Below, one piece after another: positions 1-11,011 of a DNA stretch of 64,000 nucleotides. Made by a program: the position numbers and the translations under genes. The number at the start of each line of letters is the position of its first letter. Within the stretch, counting starts at the first letter, position 1. The notes beneath the pieces are model-generated. The model was not told the origin of the DNA and did not search any database. It saw only the letters and a program-made list of their open reading frames with translations. The DNA comes from Pelagibacterales bacterium SAG-MED28 (GTDB lineage: Bacteria > Pseudomonadota > Alphaproteobacteria > Pelagibacterales > Pelagibacteraceae): the NCBI GenBank assembly GCA_014653835.1, contig JACWDY010000001.1:186001-250000 (forward strand). Reading direction: 5' to 3'.

Positions 1-800
1 TTCAGTTAATTTTTTTAATAAAGTCTTTACTTCATTTAATGGCACCATATTTGGACCATCTGATGGCGCATTGTCTGGATCTTCATGAGTTTCCATAAAA
101 ATCGCTCCTACTCCAACTGCTATTGCTGCGCGAGCTAAGTAGGGAACAAATTCTCTTTGTCCTCCACTTTTCTCTCCCATACCACCAGGTTGTTGTACAG
201 AATGAGTAGCATCAAATACTATTGGAAAACCAAACTTAGACATAATTGGTAAAGCTCTCATATCAGATACAAGTGTATTGTAACCAAAGCTAGCTCCTCT
301 TTCTGTTATCAGAATATTTTTATTTCCTGAGTCTGCGATTTTTTTAATTACGTTAGCCATATCCCAAGGAGCTAAGAATTGTCCTTTTTTTACATTAATT
401 ATTTTTCCAGTTTTTGCAGCTGCAATTAATAAATCGGTTTGACGACACAAAAATGCTGGGATTTGTAAAACGTCAACATGATTAGCAACTAAAGAACACT
501 GCTCTGCTGTATGAACATCAGTAAGAACGGGTATGCCAACTTCATTTCTAATTTTATCAAAAATTGGTAGAGATTTTTCTAAGCCCATACCTCTCTTGCC
601 TTTTAGGCTTGTTCTATTAGCTTTATCAAATGAAGTTTTATAAATTAAATTAATTCCTAATTCACTTGTGATTTTTTTAAGCTCTGTAGATATTTTTAAT
701 GCATGTTCTTCATTTTCTAATTGGCAAGGCCCTGCAATTAAAGTGAAAGGCTTGTTGTTAGCTATTTCAAAATTGGAGCATTTAACTTTATGATTTGACA

Positions 801-801
<1 letters not shown>
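1..801 (-). CDS. kdsA: 3-deoxy-8-phosphooctulonate synthase (partial, 3' end beyond window)
   Basis: Not in the ORF track because its stop lies outside the window. Reading the minus strand from the ATG at 801 gives [18 protein letters not shown], then [55 protein letters not shown] and [17 protein letters not shown], the standard KdsA landmarks. The enzyme condenses phosphoenolpyruvate with arabinose 5-phosphate to make KDO 8-phosphate for the lipopolysaccharide core. The start overlaps the pyrG stop as TAATG, so the two genes are translationally linked. About 266 residues are visible, close to full family length. Confidence 0.95.
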
Positions 802-2432
<1,631 letters not shown>

Positions 2433-2467
2433 TTATACTTTAAAAATTAAAAATTACAAAGTCTTAA

Positions 2468-2773
2468 TTACTTAGACTGAGGTATTTGTGGAAGATTTGA
2501 ATTTTCTTCTTCTTCTTTCTCTTTTTCAAGGACCGACTGTGTTTCACGAAATTCATCTCTTGAAATAGCAACAATCGCTATACTGCAAATAATAAACAAT
2601 GCAGCTACGATAGACGTAAATTTAGTTAAAAAAGTTCCCATTGATCTTGCTGACGTGAAATTGTCTTGTGAAACACCAAGTCCCAAGGCCCCTCCTTCTG
2701 ATCTTTGTAATAAAATTGCTATCACTAAGATTACCGCCAAAGCAATGTTCACAAATATGAGTAAACTTTCCAT
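2468..2773 (-). CDS. secG: Preprotein translocase subunit SecG
   Basis: Small inner-membrane subunit of the SecYEG channel. The 101-residue protein has two hydrophobic segments (about 3-22 and 50-70) joined by a loop with the SecG signature LLQRSEGGALGLG and a following FTSARS. The C-terminal tail is acidic and low-complexity (EKEKEEEENSN). It starts 5 bp after the tpiA stop, and secG next to tpiA is a common bacterial arrangement. Confidence 0.95.
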   Translation of the reverse strand: MESLLIFVNIALAVILVIAILLQRSEGGALGLGVSQDNFTSARSMGTFLTKFTSIVAALFIICSIAIVAISRDEFRETQSVLEKEKEEEENSNLPQIPQSK

Positions 2774-2778
2774 GAAGC

Positions 2779-3522
2779 TTATCTATAGTAATTCTTTATT
2801 ATATCAATAAATTTTTTAGAAGATTTTGAGGCTCCACCAATTAAAAAACCATCGATTTCTCTAATTTCTTTGAACATTTCAACATTGCTTCCATCAACAG
2901 AACCGCCGTAGAGAACTGCTGGACTGTTCTTTTTAAAGATACTCTCAAGAACCTTCTTAATATGGATAGTTGTTTTTTTTAATTCACTCACAGTTGGAAT
3001 TTTTCCAGTACCAATTGACCAAATAGGTTCGTAAGCTACAATAATATTATTTTTATTAAAATTTTTTTCTAAGACTTTAATCAATTGTTTTTTTAAAATA
3101 CTTAATGTTTTTTTATTCTTTTTCTCAGATTTATTTTCACCGATACAAAAAACTACTTTTAAATTATTTTTAAGAGCATGTTTAACTTTATCTTTAAGCA
3201 TTGAGTCAGTGTCACCTTCTCCGCGATTATCTGAATGTCCAACTAGAGTATATTGAGCGCCTACACTTCTTAACATATATGGGCTTACGGCTGCAGTATT
3301 CGATGAGAACTGCTCTTTTTGATAGCAATTTTGTGAACCAATTGAAATTTTCTTATTTTTGAAATATTTGGCGTAACTTTCAATCAGAGTGTATGGTGGT
3401 GTTATAATTACTCTATATTTGTTTCTATTTTTATCTGTCGAGTGAAATGAATTAATTTTATTAAGTATATTGATGGATTTTGGAACACCAAACATTTTCC
3501 AATTTCCAATAAAATATCTCAT
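2779..3522 (-). CDS. tpiA: Triose-phosphate isomerase
   Basis: Interconverts dihydroxyacetone phosphate and glyceraldehyde 3-phosphate. The 247-residue TIM barrel begins FIGNWKMFG, with the catalytic Asn and Lys. It has the electrophilic His in LVGHSDNRG (usually GHSERR, so a slight variant), the catalytic Glu in VAYEPIWSIGTG, and the phosphate-binding loops YGGSVDGSN and FLIGGAS. It is first in the leftward unit tpiA-secG-pyrG-kdsA and is divergent from the PpiD-like gene across 63 bp. Confidence 0.97.
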   Translation of the reverse strand: MRYFIGNWKMFGVPKSINILNKINSFHSTDKNRNKYRVIITPPYTLIESYAKYFKNKKISIGSQNCYQKEQFSSNTAAVSPYMLRSVGAQYTLVGHSDNRGEGDTDSMLKDKVKHALKNNLKVVFCIGENKSEKKNKKTLSILKKQLIKVLEKNFNKNNIIVAYEPIWSIGTGKIPTVSELKKTTIHIKKVLESIFKKNSPAVLYGGSVDGSNVEMFKEIREIDGFLIGGASKSSKKFIDIIKNYYR

Positions 3523-3585
3523 AATTTGCCTTAATTTAGAATTTAATCTATAGGTGTATAATTTTGAACTTATTAAATTAATATA

Positions 3586-5043
3586 ATGGCAACATCAATA
3601 GGTAAATTATCAAAGTCCTTTTTTATTAAACTCCTTGTGGGGATTATCATTCTTCCATTTGTTTTTTGGGGCATGGGTGATGTTTTTAGAGGTGGAAATC
3701 AAAACGTTATAGCAACAATTGACTCCAAAAAAGTTAGTACTCAAGAATTTGTAAATTACGTTAATCGATTAAACCTAAATGAAGAACAAATTAAAAATTT
3801 ATCAAAAACAGATTTAGTTGAGCAAATTTTATCAGAATATATCGGAAGAAAAGTAATGGCATTTGAGATTGAAAAACTCGGAATTGAAGTAAGTGATAAC
3901 GCATTAAGAGATATAATTAAAAAAGATAAATTATTTTTTAAAGATGGTAAATTCTCTAGAACAGAGTACGAAAAATTTTTAATTAAAAGTGGTGTAACTG
4001 CTCCACAATTTGAAGCAAATATAGTTGAGCAAGAAAAAAGAAGACAATTTCTAAGTTCACTAGCTGGAGGTATTGTTGTTCCTGAAATGTTGGTAGAAAA
4101 AGAGTTTAGAAAAGAAAATCAAACAAAAACTATTCAATATATAGATTTAGATAAATATCATTCAAAAAATAAACCGTCACCTGAAAGTTTAAAAGAACTG
4201 TACGAGAGAAATAAAAATATATTTTTTGTTGAGTTAAAATCAATACGTTATGCAGAGATTAAGCCTGAATTAATTATCGGAAATTCGGAGTATAACGAGA
4301 GTTTCTTTAAGCAGTTAGATTTGATAGAAAATAATGCTTTAGATGGTCAAAACTTCGAAGAATTAATTGAGACAAACAACTTAAAAATCATAGAATTCAA
4401 TAAAATTAACGCAAATAAAGAAGATGAGAAGAAAAACAAAATTAAAAATTTGCCCGATAAACTTTTTAAAAAAATTTACAATATAAAAAATGTACAATCT
4501 CCTGAAGTTATAAATATAGACGGTAAATATTATTTGGCTGAAATTAAAAATGAGCGGCGAAAAAATAGAACAATGAATGACCCGCAAGTTTTAGAGGCAT
4601 TAAATGCTCAGCTAAATTTTAAAGCAAAAATAGATAACAACACATCTTTAACAAAAGATATTAGTTTAGGAGCATTTGATAACGATAATTTTAAAAAATT
4701 TGCTGACGATAATGGCCTTATTGTTAAAGATTACAAAATTTCTAGTCTAAAACAAAATGATATTTTTGAAGACGGACTAATAAAGAGAATTTTTTTAACA
4801 AATAATGGTGAGATAAATCTAATAACTAATAATACACTTACAAAAAGTTTTCTAATTTTTACTAAAAAAACTGAATACAAAAATTTAGACAAAAATAGCG
4901 ATGAATTTGAGAAATACGAAGCTAAGGCGCGGTTAAATTTGATTAACAAAATATACCAATCGTATGATGAAAATGTTAATCAAAAATATAAAGTAGAATT
5001 AAATCAAAGAACTATCGACCGTGTTAAAAATTCATTTCAATGA
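3586..5043 (+). CDS. PpiD/SurA-like periplasmic folding factor
   Basis: A 485-residue membrane-anchored protein: short cytoplasmic N-terminus, one transmembrane segment (about 15-31, LLVGIIILPFVFWGMGDVF), then a periplasmic SurA_N-type chaperone region (about 38-180). The part after residue 200 is Lys/Asn-rich and matches a parvulin domain only weakly, so isomerase activity is uncertain. PpiD-like proteins help outer-membrane and exported proteins fold near the Sec channel. Its last 4 bp overlap the trpE start (ATGA), so it appears to lead the trp operon; a ppiD/surA-like gene before trpE is common in alphaproteobacteria. Confidence 0.8.
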   Translation: MATSIGKLSKSFFIKLLVGIIILPFVFWGMGDVFRGGNQNVIATIDSKKVSTQEFVNYVNRLNLNEEQIKNLSKTDLVEQILSEYIGRKVMAFEIEKLGIEVSDNALRDIIKKDKLFFKDGKFSRTEYEKFLIKSGVTAPQFEANIVEQEKRRQFLSSLAGGIVVPEMLVEKEFRKENQTKTIQYIDLDKYHSKNKPSPESLKELYERNKNIFFVELKSIRYAEIKPELIIGNSEYNESFFKQLDLIENNALDGQNFEELIETNNLKIIEFNKINANKEDEKKNKIKNLPDKLFKKIYNIKNVQSPEVINIDGKYYLAEIKNERRKNRTMNDPQVLEALNAQLNFKAKIDNNTSLTKDISLGAFDNDNFKKFADDNGLIVKDYKISSLKQNDIFEDGLIKRIFLTNNGEINLITNNTLTKSFLIFTKKTEYKNLDKNSDEFEKYEAKARLNLINKIYQSYDENVNQKYKVELNQRTIDRVKNSFQ

Positions 5044-6497
5044 AAATCAATATCAGTTTTAAAGAATTTAAAAGAAATCATGCTAAAAAAAAACATCAAA
5101 TTTTATTTAGAACGAGATCATGTAAAGAATATTATAAAGTAGAAAATCTTTTTAAGTTTCTCCTGGCAGAAAAAAATAGCTTTATTTTCGAGTCAGTTGA
5201 AAAAGGCACAATTAAAGGTCGATATACTATTATTGGATTAAACCCTGATAAAATTTGGGACATCAATAAAAATATAATTACACTAAATAGTTCTGGCAAA
5301 AAAACTAAGATTAAATCAGAACCACTTAAATATATTAACAAGCTAATTAAGGAATTTAATATTAAAATTCCCAAACAGTTACCTTCTATGGCCTCGATGC
5401 TTGTGGGATATTTTTCTTATGATGTAATTCGTTATATAGAGAAAATTCCAAATAAATGTAAAGAAGATTTAAATATTCCTGATGTAAGATTGTCTCGACC
5501 TAAAAATCTAGTCATTTACGACAATTTAAAAAAGAAAATTTTTTACATAGAAAATACTTATGCAGATTCTAAAATAAGAAATTATAAAGAGGAATATGAT
5601 TTAATAAATAAAAAATTTGATTTATACCAAGACTTTGAAAATATAAAACTACCTGAGCAATTTACTTTTAAACCTAACAAAAATTTGATTAAATCAAATA
5701 CGACTAAAGAGAAATTCAAATCTTTAGTCAAAAAAGCAAAGACATACATTGAAAAAGGAGATATTTTTCAAGTTGTTCTAAGTCAGAGATTTGAAAGAAA
5801 AATAAATAAAAGGCCGATCGAGATTTATAATCATCTTAGAAAATCTAATCCTTCGCCTTTCATGTTTTATTTTAATTATAAAGACTTTAATATTCTAGGA
5901 AGTAGCCCAGAAATATTAGTTAGACTCAGAAAAGGAGAAATAACGATCAGACCTATCGCAGGCACAAGACCAAGAGGAAAAAATAATAAAGAAGATAAAA
6001 AAAACGCATTAGATCTTTTAAAAGATAAGAAAGAATTAGCTGAACACTTGATGTTATTAGATCTAGGAAGAAACGACGTTGGCAAAGTTTCTAAAGTAAA
6101 TACCGTAAAAGTTACTGAAAAATTCAAAGTAGAGAAGTATTCCCACGTTATGCATATCGTATCAAATGTAATAGGTAAGTTTAATAACCATTTTTCTTTA
6201 TTTGAAACCCTTCTATCAGGTTTTCCAGCAGGAACTGTAAGTGGTGCACCTAAAATAAGAGCAATGGAAATTATTGATGAACTTGAGAAAAACAAAAGGA
6301 AATTATATGCAGGAGGTATTGGATATTTTACACCTAATGGTGAATTTGATACCTGTATAGCTTTAAGAACTGCTTTAATTAAAAATAATAAATTCTATGT
6401 GCAAGCTGGAGCTGGTGTTGTTGCTGACAGTAAGCCAGAAAAAGAATATGTAGAGACAGTGAATAAAGCTAAAGCTCTAATGAGCGCAGTAGATTAA
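5040..6497 (+). CDS. trpE: Anthranilate synthase component I
   Basis: Converts chorismate to anthranilate using ammonia from TrpG. The 485-residue protein has the N-terminal regulatory half (FLLAEKNSFIFESVEKG, with the SVEKG-type element tied to Trp inhibition) and the chorismate-binding half with GDIFQVVLSQRFE, PIAGTRPRG, LLDLGRNDVGKV, GFPAGTVSGAPKIRAMEII and YAGGIGYF. It overlaps the PpiD-like gene by 4 bp and abuts trpG. I see no leader peptide or attenuator upstream because the overlap leaves no space. Confidence 0.96.
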   Translation: MKINISFKEFKRNHAKKKHQILFRTRSCKEYYKVENLFKFLLAEKNSFIFESVEKGTIKGRYTIIGLNPDKIWDINKNIITLNSSGKKTKIKSEPLKYINKLIKEFNIKIPKQLPSMASMLVGYFSYDVIRYIEKIPNKCKEDLNIPDVRLSRPKNLVIYDNLKKKIFYIENTYADSKIRNYKEEYDLINKKFDLYQDFENIKLPEQFTFKPNKNLIKSNTTKEKFKSLVKKAKTYIEKGDIFQVVLSQRFERKINKRPIEIYNHLRKSNPSPFMFYFNYKDFNILGSSPEILVRLRKGEITIRPIAGTRPRGKNNKEDKKNALDLLKDKKELAEHLMLLDLGRNDVGKVSKVNTVKVTEKFKVEKYSHVMHIVSNVIGKFNNHFSLFETLLSGFPAGTVSGAPKIRAMEIIDELEKNKRKLYAGGIGYFTPNGEFDTCIALRTALIKNNKFYVQAGAGVVADSKPEKEYVETVNKAKALMSAVD

Positions 6498-7064
6498 ATG
6501 AAAATTTTATTGATAGATAATTACGATAGCTTTACTTATAATTTATTTCATTACATTTCTAATTTTAAAAAGAATGTTGATGTCATTAGAAATGATAAAA
6601 TCGACGGGAAAAAAATTATAAGAAAAAAATATGATAAGATTGTTATCTCACCAGGACCTGGGAACCCTAATCAAGCTGGAAACTGTTTAAAAATTGTAAA
6701 AGAAGTTCATAAAAAAATACCTATTCTTGGAGTTTGTTTGGGTCATCAAATTATTGGCCAAGTATTTGGTGGAAAAATAGTTCAAGCAAAAAATTTAATG
6801 CACGGAAAAACAAGTAAAATTAAACATAAAAAAAAGGGTTTATTTAAAAAAATTAAAAATAATTTTGAAGCCACTAGGTACCATAGTCTGGTTGTAGATA
6901 GGAAAAATTTTCCAAACGATTTAGTAATTACTGCGCAAACTCAAAATGGGACCGTAATGGGATTAATGCATAAAAATTACAATATTCACGGGTTTCAATT
7001 TCATCCTGAGAGTATAAGTACTAAAGTGGGTATGAAATTAATTAAAAATTTTATAGCTAGTTAA
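6498..7064 (+). CDS. trpG: Anthranilate synthase component II (glutamine amidotransferase)
   Basis: Supplies ammonia to TrpE; in many bacteria the same subunit also serves 4-amino-4-deoxychorismate synthase (PabA). The 188-residue class I amidotransferase has LIDNYDSFTYNL at the N-terminus, the oxyanion loop SPGPGNP, the nucleophile elbow GVCLGHQIIGQ and the catalytic His-Glu in FQFHPESI. It follows trpE with no spacer and precedes trpD by one base, which favours TrpG over a dedicated PabA. Confidence 0.95.
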   Translation: MKILLIDNYDSFTYNLFHYISNFKKNVDVIRNDKIDGKKIIRKKYDKIVISPGPGNPNQAGNCLKIVKEVHKKIPILGVCLGHQIIGQVFGGKIVQAKNLMHGKTSKIKHKKKGLFKKIKNNFEATRYHSLVVDRKNFPNDLVITAQTQNGTVMGLMHKNYNIHGFQFHPESISTKVGMKLIKNFIAS

Positions 7065-7065
7065 C

Positions 7066-8061
7066 ATGACTGAAATCTTAGAAAACTTAAAAAAAGGTCA
7101 AAGCCTCTCATTTGAAGAGAGTAAATCACTTTTTTCAGATTTAATGGAGGGAAAGTATGAGGAAGATAGAATAGTAGAAATACTAGAATCTTTTATTAAA
7201 AAAGGTGAAACAAAAGACGAATTAGCTGGTGGTATATTTGTTTTAAGAGAAAAAGCTAATAAAGTTAAAGCCGGCCCTGAGACCATAGATACCTGCGGAA
7301 CTGGTGGGGATGGACAAAATTCATTAAATATTTCTACAGCAGCAGCAATTGTTTTAGCTAGCATGGGAGTTAAAGTTGCTAAACATGGTAATAAGGCGGT
7401 TTCTTCAAATTGTGGTTCAGCAGATGTTTTAGAGGCGCTTAAAATAAATATTAATTTAAAAGCTAATGAGGCAGAAGAAAATATAAAAAAATTTAATTTT
7501 GCATTTATGTTTGCTCCAAATTACCACTCCGCAATGAAGCACGTCGGTCCGGCCAGAAAAAAAATGGGTAAAAAAACTATTTTTAACCTTATTGGTCCTT
7601 TAAGTAGTCCAGCTCAGGTTAAGAGACAGGTGATAGGTGTATTTGATAAAAAGTGGATGAAGCCTTTTGCAGAGGCGTTAAAAGAAAATAAAGTTGAACA
7701 CGCATACATTGTTCATAGCGATGATGGCATGGATGAAATTTCGCCCTTTGCAAAAACAAATATTGTTGAATTGAAGAACGGTAATATAAGTGAATTTACA
7801 ATCGATCCAAAAGATCTTGGAATTAATTCTAATAACAAAGAAAATTTAAAAGGTAAAAATGCAGAGTTTAACGCTGGGAAAATTGTAGAAATTTACAAAG
7901 GTAAAAATAACGAATTTTCTCAATCTGTTGCGTTAAACGTAGCTGCAGGATTAATCGTAGCAGGCAAAGAGAATGATTTTAAAAATGCTTTCGACAAAGC
8001 TACAAAACATTTAAATTCCGGAAACGTATTTCATCACTTAGAGAAGATACAATCTGCCTAA
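7066..8061 (+). CDS. trpD: Anthranilate phosphoribosyltransferase
   Basis: Transfers phosphoribose from PRPP to anthranilate. The 331-residue protein has the glycine-rich PRPP site DTCGTGGDGQNSLNIST, then KHGNKAVSSNCGSADVLEALKI and GKKTIFNLIGPL, all family landmarks. The family's RHV.P.R segment reads KHVGPARKKMG here. The stop and the trpC start share one base (TAATG). Confidence 0.97.
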   Translation: MTEILENLKKGQSLSFEESKSLFSDLMEGKYEEDRIVEILESFIKKGETKDELAGGIFVLREKANKVKAGPETIDTCGTGGDGQNSLNISTAAAIVLASMGVKVAKHGNKAVSSNCGSADVLEALKININLKANEAEENIKKFNFAFMFAPNYHSAMKHVGPARKKMGKKTIFNLIGPLSSPAQVKRQVIGVFDKKWMKPFAEALKENKVEHAYIVHSDDGMDEISPFAKTNIVELKNGNISEFTIDPKDLGINSNNKENLKGKNAEFNAGKIVEIYKGKNNEFSQSVALNVAAGLIVAGKENDFKNAFDKATKHLNSGNVFHHLEKIQSA

Positions 8062-8855
8062 TGACAAATATTTTAGAAAAAATCGTTCAAAATAAAAAAG
8101 AGTCTTTAATAGAAATTAAAAAGGCAAATTCTTTAGATGTTCTTGAAAAAAAGATTAAAACCCTAAGTAATTTTTTAGATTTTAAACAATCGATAACTAA
8201 AAATAAAAATGTTTCTCTTATTACCGAAATTAAAAAAGCAAGCCCATCAGCAGGTGTTTTGGTTAAAGACTTTAATCACATAAATATTGCAAAAATGTAC
8301 ATAGATAATGGTGCAACTTGTCTATCTGTTCTCACAGAAGAAAAACATTTTTTAGGTAAACTTGATTATATAAAAGATATAAAAGACAAGTTCAAAATTC
8401 CTGTTCTAGCTAAAGATTTTTTTATTGATCCTTATCAAATTGCATTATCGAAAAGTTATGGTTGTGATTGTGTGCTTCTTATTATTGCAGCACTCGATCA
8501 AAAACAATCCGATGAAATTTATGCAGAGGCTCTAAAACATAATCTCTCTGTTATAGTAGAAGTTCACGATCATAAAGAAGCTGAAAAAGCTTTAAAATAT
8601 GAAGAAGCTTTAATAGGAATAAATAATAGAAATTTAAAAACTTTAGATATTTCAATTAATAATACGATTTCAATTTTTGAAATTTTAAAAGACCACAAAG
8701 GTCCTCTTATCTCAGAAAGTGGAATAAAAGATGAAAACGATGCTAGATATATTTTTGAAAATTCCGGCATTAAAAACTTTCTAATCGGTGAATCACTTTT
8801 AAAGTCTGACAATCCAGCTGCTTTAATGAGAAAATTTTCTCAAATAACACAATAA
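8061..8855 (+). CDS. trpC: Indole-3-glycerol phosphate synthase
   Basis: Closes the indole ring from carboxyphenylaminodeoxyribulose phosphate. The 264-residue TIM barrel shows EIKKASPSAGVL (catalytic Lys), VLAKDFFIDPYQI, GINNRNLKTLDI and SESGI. It is monofunctional, with no fused TrpF. It is last of the trpE-G-D-C run; trpF, trpB and trpA are not in this window, as in alphaproteobacteria that split the pathway. Confidence 0.96.
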   Translation: MTNILEKIVQNKKESLIEIKKANSLDVLEKKIKTLSNFLDFKQSITKNKNVSLITEIKKASPSAGVLVKDFNHINIAKMYIDNGATCLSVLTEEKHFLGKLDYIKDIKDKFKIPVLAKDFFIDPYQIALSKSYGCDCVLLIIAALDQKQSDEIYAEALKHNLSVIVEVHDHKEAEKALKYEEALIGINNRNLKTLDISINNTISIFEILKDHKGPLISESGIKDENDARYIFENSGIKNFLIGESLLKSDNPAALMRKFSQITQ

Positions 8856-8888
8856 AATAGACCTTTATTTCACATTGTAATTTAAATA

Positions 8889-8903
8889 GAACTTTTATAG
8901 AAC
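8889..8903 (+). promoter_or_regulatory. SOS box (LexA operator) GAAC-N7-GAAC
   Basis: The sequence GAACTTTTATAGAAC is an exact match to the direct-repeat LexA operator known from alphaproteobacteria (GAAC-N7-GAAC, equivalently GTTC-N7-GTTC). It lies 23 bp before the chosen lexA start, where autorepression would act. A weak promoter may overlap it, with TTGTAA as -35 and TATAGA as -10. The distinctive motif also supports the alphaproteobacterial assignment. Confidence 0.85.
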
Positions 8904-8925
8904 ATAGATGTACGAGGTTTGTTCT

Positions 8926-9603
8926 ATGCTTACAAAAAAACAAAAAAACTTATTAGTATTTATCAATAAGAAGATTAGATCTTCTGGAATATCTCCCTCA
9001 TATGAGGAAATGAAGAATTCACTCAACCTTAAGTCGAAATCTGGTATTCATAGATTAATTTCTGCTTTAGAGGAAAGAGGTTTTGTAAAAAGATTAGCCC
9101 ATAAAGCGCGAGCATTAGAAGTTGTAAAACTACCAGAGAATGCAAGCGCGAATGATATTTTTAACTCTTTTACTCCTAGCGTAATTAAGGGTGGTCTTGA
9201 TAAAAACGAAGAGACTAAATCAACAGATGTTTCAGTATTAGGAAGTATTGCAGCAGGAACTCCAATGGAAGCTATACAACAAGAAGTTGATAGAGTTGCT
9301 TTACCTGAGGACTTACAAAATAATGGTGAACACTATGGATTGAAAGTCAAAGGTGACTCGATGATTGAAGCAGGAATTAATGATGGCGATACAGTAATTG
9401 TTAAAAAAACTTCAAATGTTGACAGCGGCCAAATAGCAGTAGTTTTAATTGACGATCAAGAAGCGACGTTAAAAAGAGTAAGAAAAAAAGGTAATACAAT
9501 TGCTTTAGAAGCGGCAAATAGAAACTACGGTACTAAAATTTACGCTGCTAATAGAATAAAAATTCAAGGCAAGCTAGTTTCTTTATATAGAAACTTCCAC
9601 TAA
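8926..9603 (+). CDS. lexA: LexA repressor (SOS response)
   Basis: I place the start at ATG 8926 (MLTKKQKNLL), six codons inside the listed ORF. LexA proteins begin this way, and the upstream ATG at 8908 lies only 5 bp after the SOS box. This gives 225 residues. The N-terminal winged helix includes GISPSYEEMKNSLNLKSKSG and RLISALEERGFV. The S24 peptidase half has the Ala-Gly autocleavage site in GSIAAGTPMEA, the catalytic Ser in GDSMIEAGINDGD and the catalytic Lys in EATLKRV. LexA represses DNA-damage genes until RecA filaments trigger self-cleavage. Confidence 0.95.
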   Translation: MLTKKQKNLLVFINKKIRSSGISPSYEEMKNSLNLKSKSGIHRLISALEERGFVKRLAHKARALEVVKLPENASANDIFNSFTPSVIKGGLDKNEETKSTDVSVLGSIAAGTPMEAIQQEVDRVALPEDLQNNGEHYGLKVKGDSMIEAGINDGDTVIVKKTSNVDSGQIAVVLIDDQEATLKRVRKKGNTIALEAANRNYGTKIYAANRIKIQGKLVSLYRNFH

Positions 9604-9622
9604 AATAGTCTAATAAATTTAA

Positions 9623-11011
9623 ATGTCTTTTAATTGTAGGTTTGCGCCCTCTCCTACTGGGCCTCTTCACATTGGCGGTGTTAGAACAGCATTATTTAAT
9701 TGGCTTTTAGCTAAGAAAAATAATGGTAAATATTTTTTAAGAATTGAAGATACAGATAAAGAAAGATCAAAAGACGAATTTAAAAAACAAATCATTTCAT
9801 CATTATCATGGTTAGGAATTGAGCATGATGGTGAGGAATATATTCAGTCTAAAAATATTAATAAACATGTTGCAGTAGCTGAAGAATTAATAAAAAAAGG
9901 CTTTGCTTATGAATGTTATTGTTCTGAAGAAGAGATAAAGGAGCAAAAAGATAAGTGTAAAAAACAAGGTATACCGTATGTTTATAATAGAAAGTGGAGA
10001 GATGCTAAAGACTTTAAAATTCCAGAAGGTGTAAAGCCTGTAATTAGATTTAAGAGTAAAATTTCAGGAAATACAATCATAAAAGATTTAGTTCAGGGAG
10101 AAAGAAATATCTCAAATTCTACAATTGAAGATTTTGTAATATTAAGAAAAGATAAATCACCAACATATCAATTATCAGCAACAGTTGATGACCATGAGAT
10201 GAAAATAACTCACGTAATAAGAGGTGATGATCATATGATTAATTCTTTTAAACAAAAGCAGATTTATGATGCCATGGGTTGGGAAGTTCCAAATTTCGCT
10301 CACATTCCATTAATTCATAGTGAACAAGGAAAAAAATTATCTAAAAGAGATAACGCCTCCACCCTTGAAGATTATGATAAAATTGGAATTATTTCAGATG
10401 CTTTAAGAAATTATTTATTAAGATTAGGGTGGTCTTATAAAGATAAAGAGATTTTTACTAAACAAGAAAGCATTGATTTATTTGATTTAAGTGGCGTTGG
10501 TAAATCGCCCTCAAAGCTAGATATGAATAGAATTTATTCAATAAATGAAACTTACATAAAAACAATAGATGAAAAAGATCTTTTCAATTTCTTCAAAGAA
10601 TACATCTCGAAATACAAAAAAACTATAGATCAATCTAAAGAGAATATACTTTTAAAATCAATGGGTTTCTTAAAAAATAAAGCGAAAACTTTAGAAGATA
10701 TTTGGAATAATGCTCAATATATTATTAATGATAAACTTGAAATTAGTGCAGATGATAAAAAACTAATTGATGATTTATCAAAGAAAGTAATTAGTGATTT
10801 TACCTCTGAATATGAAAAACTTTCCTCTTTATCGAGGGAAACATTAGAGCCAATAATTAAGTCTCTAATTGATAAGCATAAGACCAACTTTAAAGGTGTT
10901 GGGCAACCTTTAAGAATAGCCTTAGTAGGCTCAAGATTTGGACCAGGTTTATATGATGTAATTTTATCATTAGATAAAACCGAAGTTGTGAAAAGACTTA
11001 AGCAAATTTAA
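9623..11011 (+). CDS. gltX: Glutamyl-tRNA synthetase
   Basis: Charges tRNA-Glu with glutamate. The 462-residue class I synthetase has the HIGH-type motif in FAPSPTGPLHIGGVRTALFN and the KMSKS-type loop as KKLSKRDNAS, with DTDKERS, ATVDDHEMKITHVIRGDDH and a C-terminal anticodon-binding region. Many alphaproteobacteria carry two GltX paralogues, one charging tRNA-Gln for later amidation; the sequence alone does not tell which this is. It abuts the next gene without a spacer. Confidence 0.93.
   Translation: MSFNCRFAPSPTGPLHIGGVRTALFNWLLAKKNNGKYFLRIEDTDKERSKDEFKKQIISSLSWLGIEHDGEEYIQSKNINKHVAVAEELIKKGFAYECYCSEEEIKEQKDKCKKQGIPYVYNRKWRDAKDFKIPEGVKPVIRFKSKISGNTIIKDLVQGERNISNSTIEDFVILRKDKSPTYQLSATVDDHEMKITHVIRGDDHMINSFKQKQIYDAMGWEVPNFAHIPLIHSEQGKKLSKRDNASTLEDYDKIGIISDALRNYLLRLGWSYKDKEIFTKQESIDLFDLSGVGKSPSKLDMNRIYSINETYIKTIDEKDLFNFFKEYISKYKKTIDQSKENILLKSMGFLKNKAKTLEDIWNNAQYIINDKLEISADDKKLIDDLSKKVISDFTSEYEKLSSLSRETLEPIIKSLIDKHKTNFKGVGQPLRIALVGSRFGPGLYDVILSLDKTEVVKRLKQI

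Noticed and set aside
8908-8925. Six-codon longer LexA start
   Set aside because: It starts 5 bp after the SOS box with no room for a ribosome-binding site, and LexA family proteins start at MLTxKQ.
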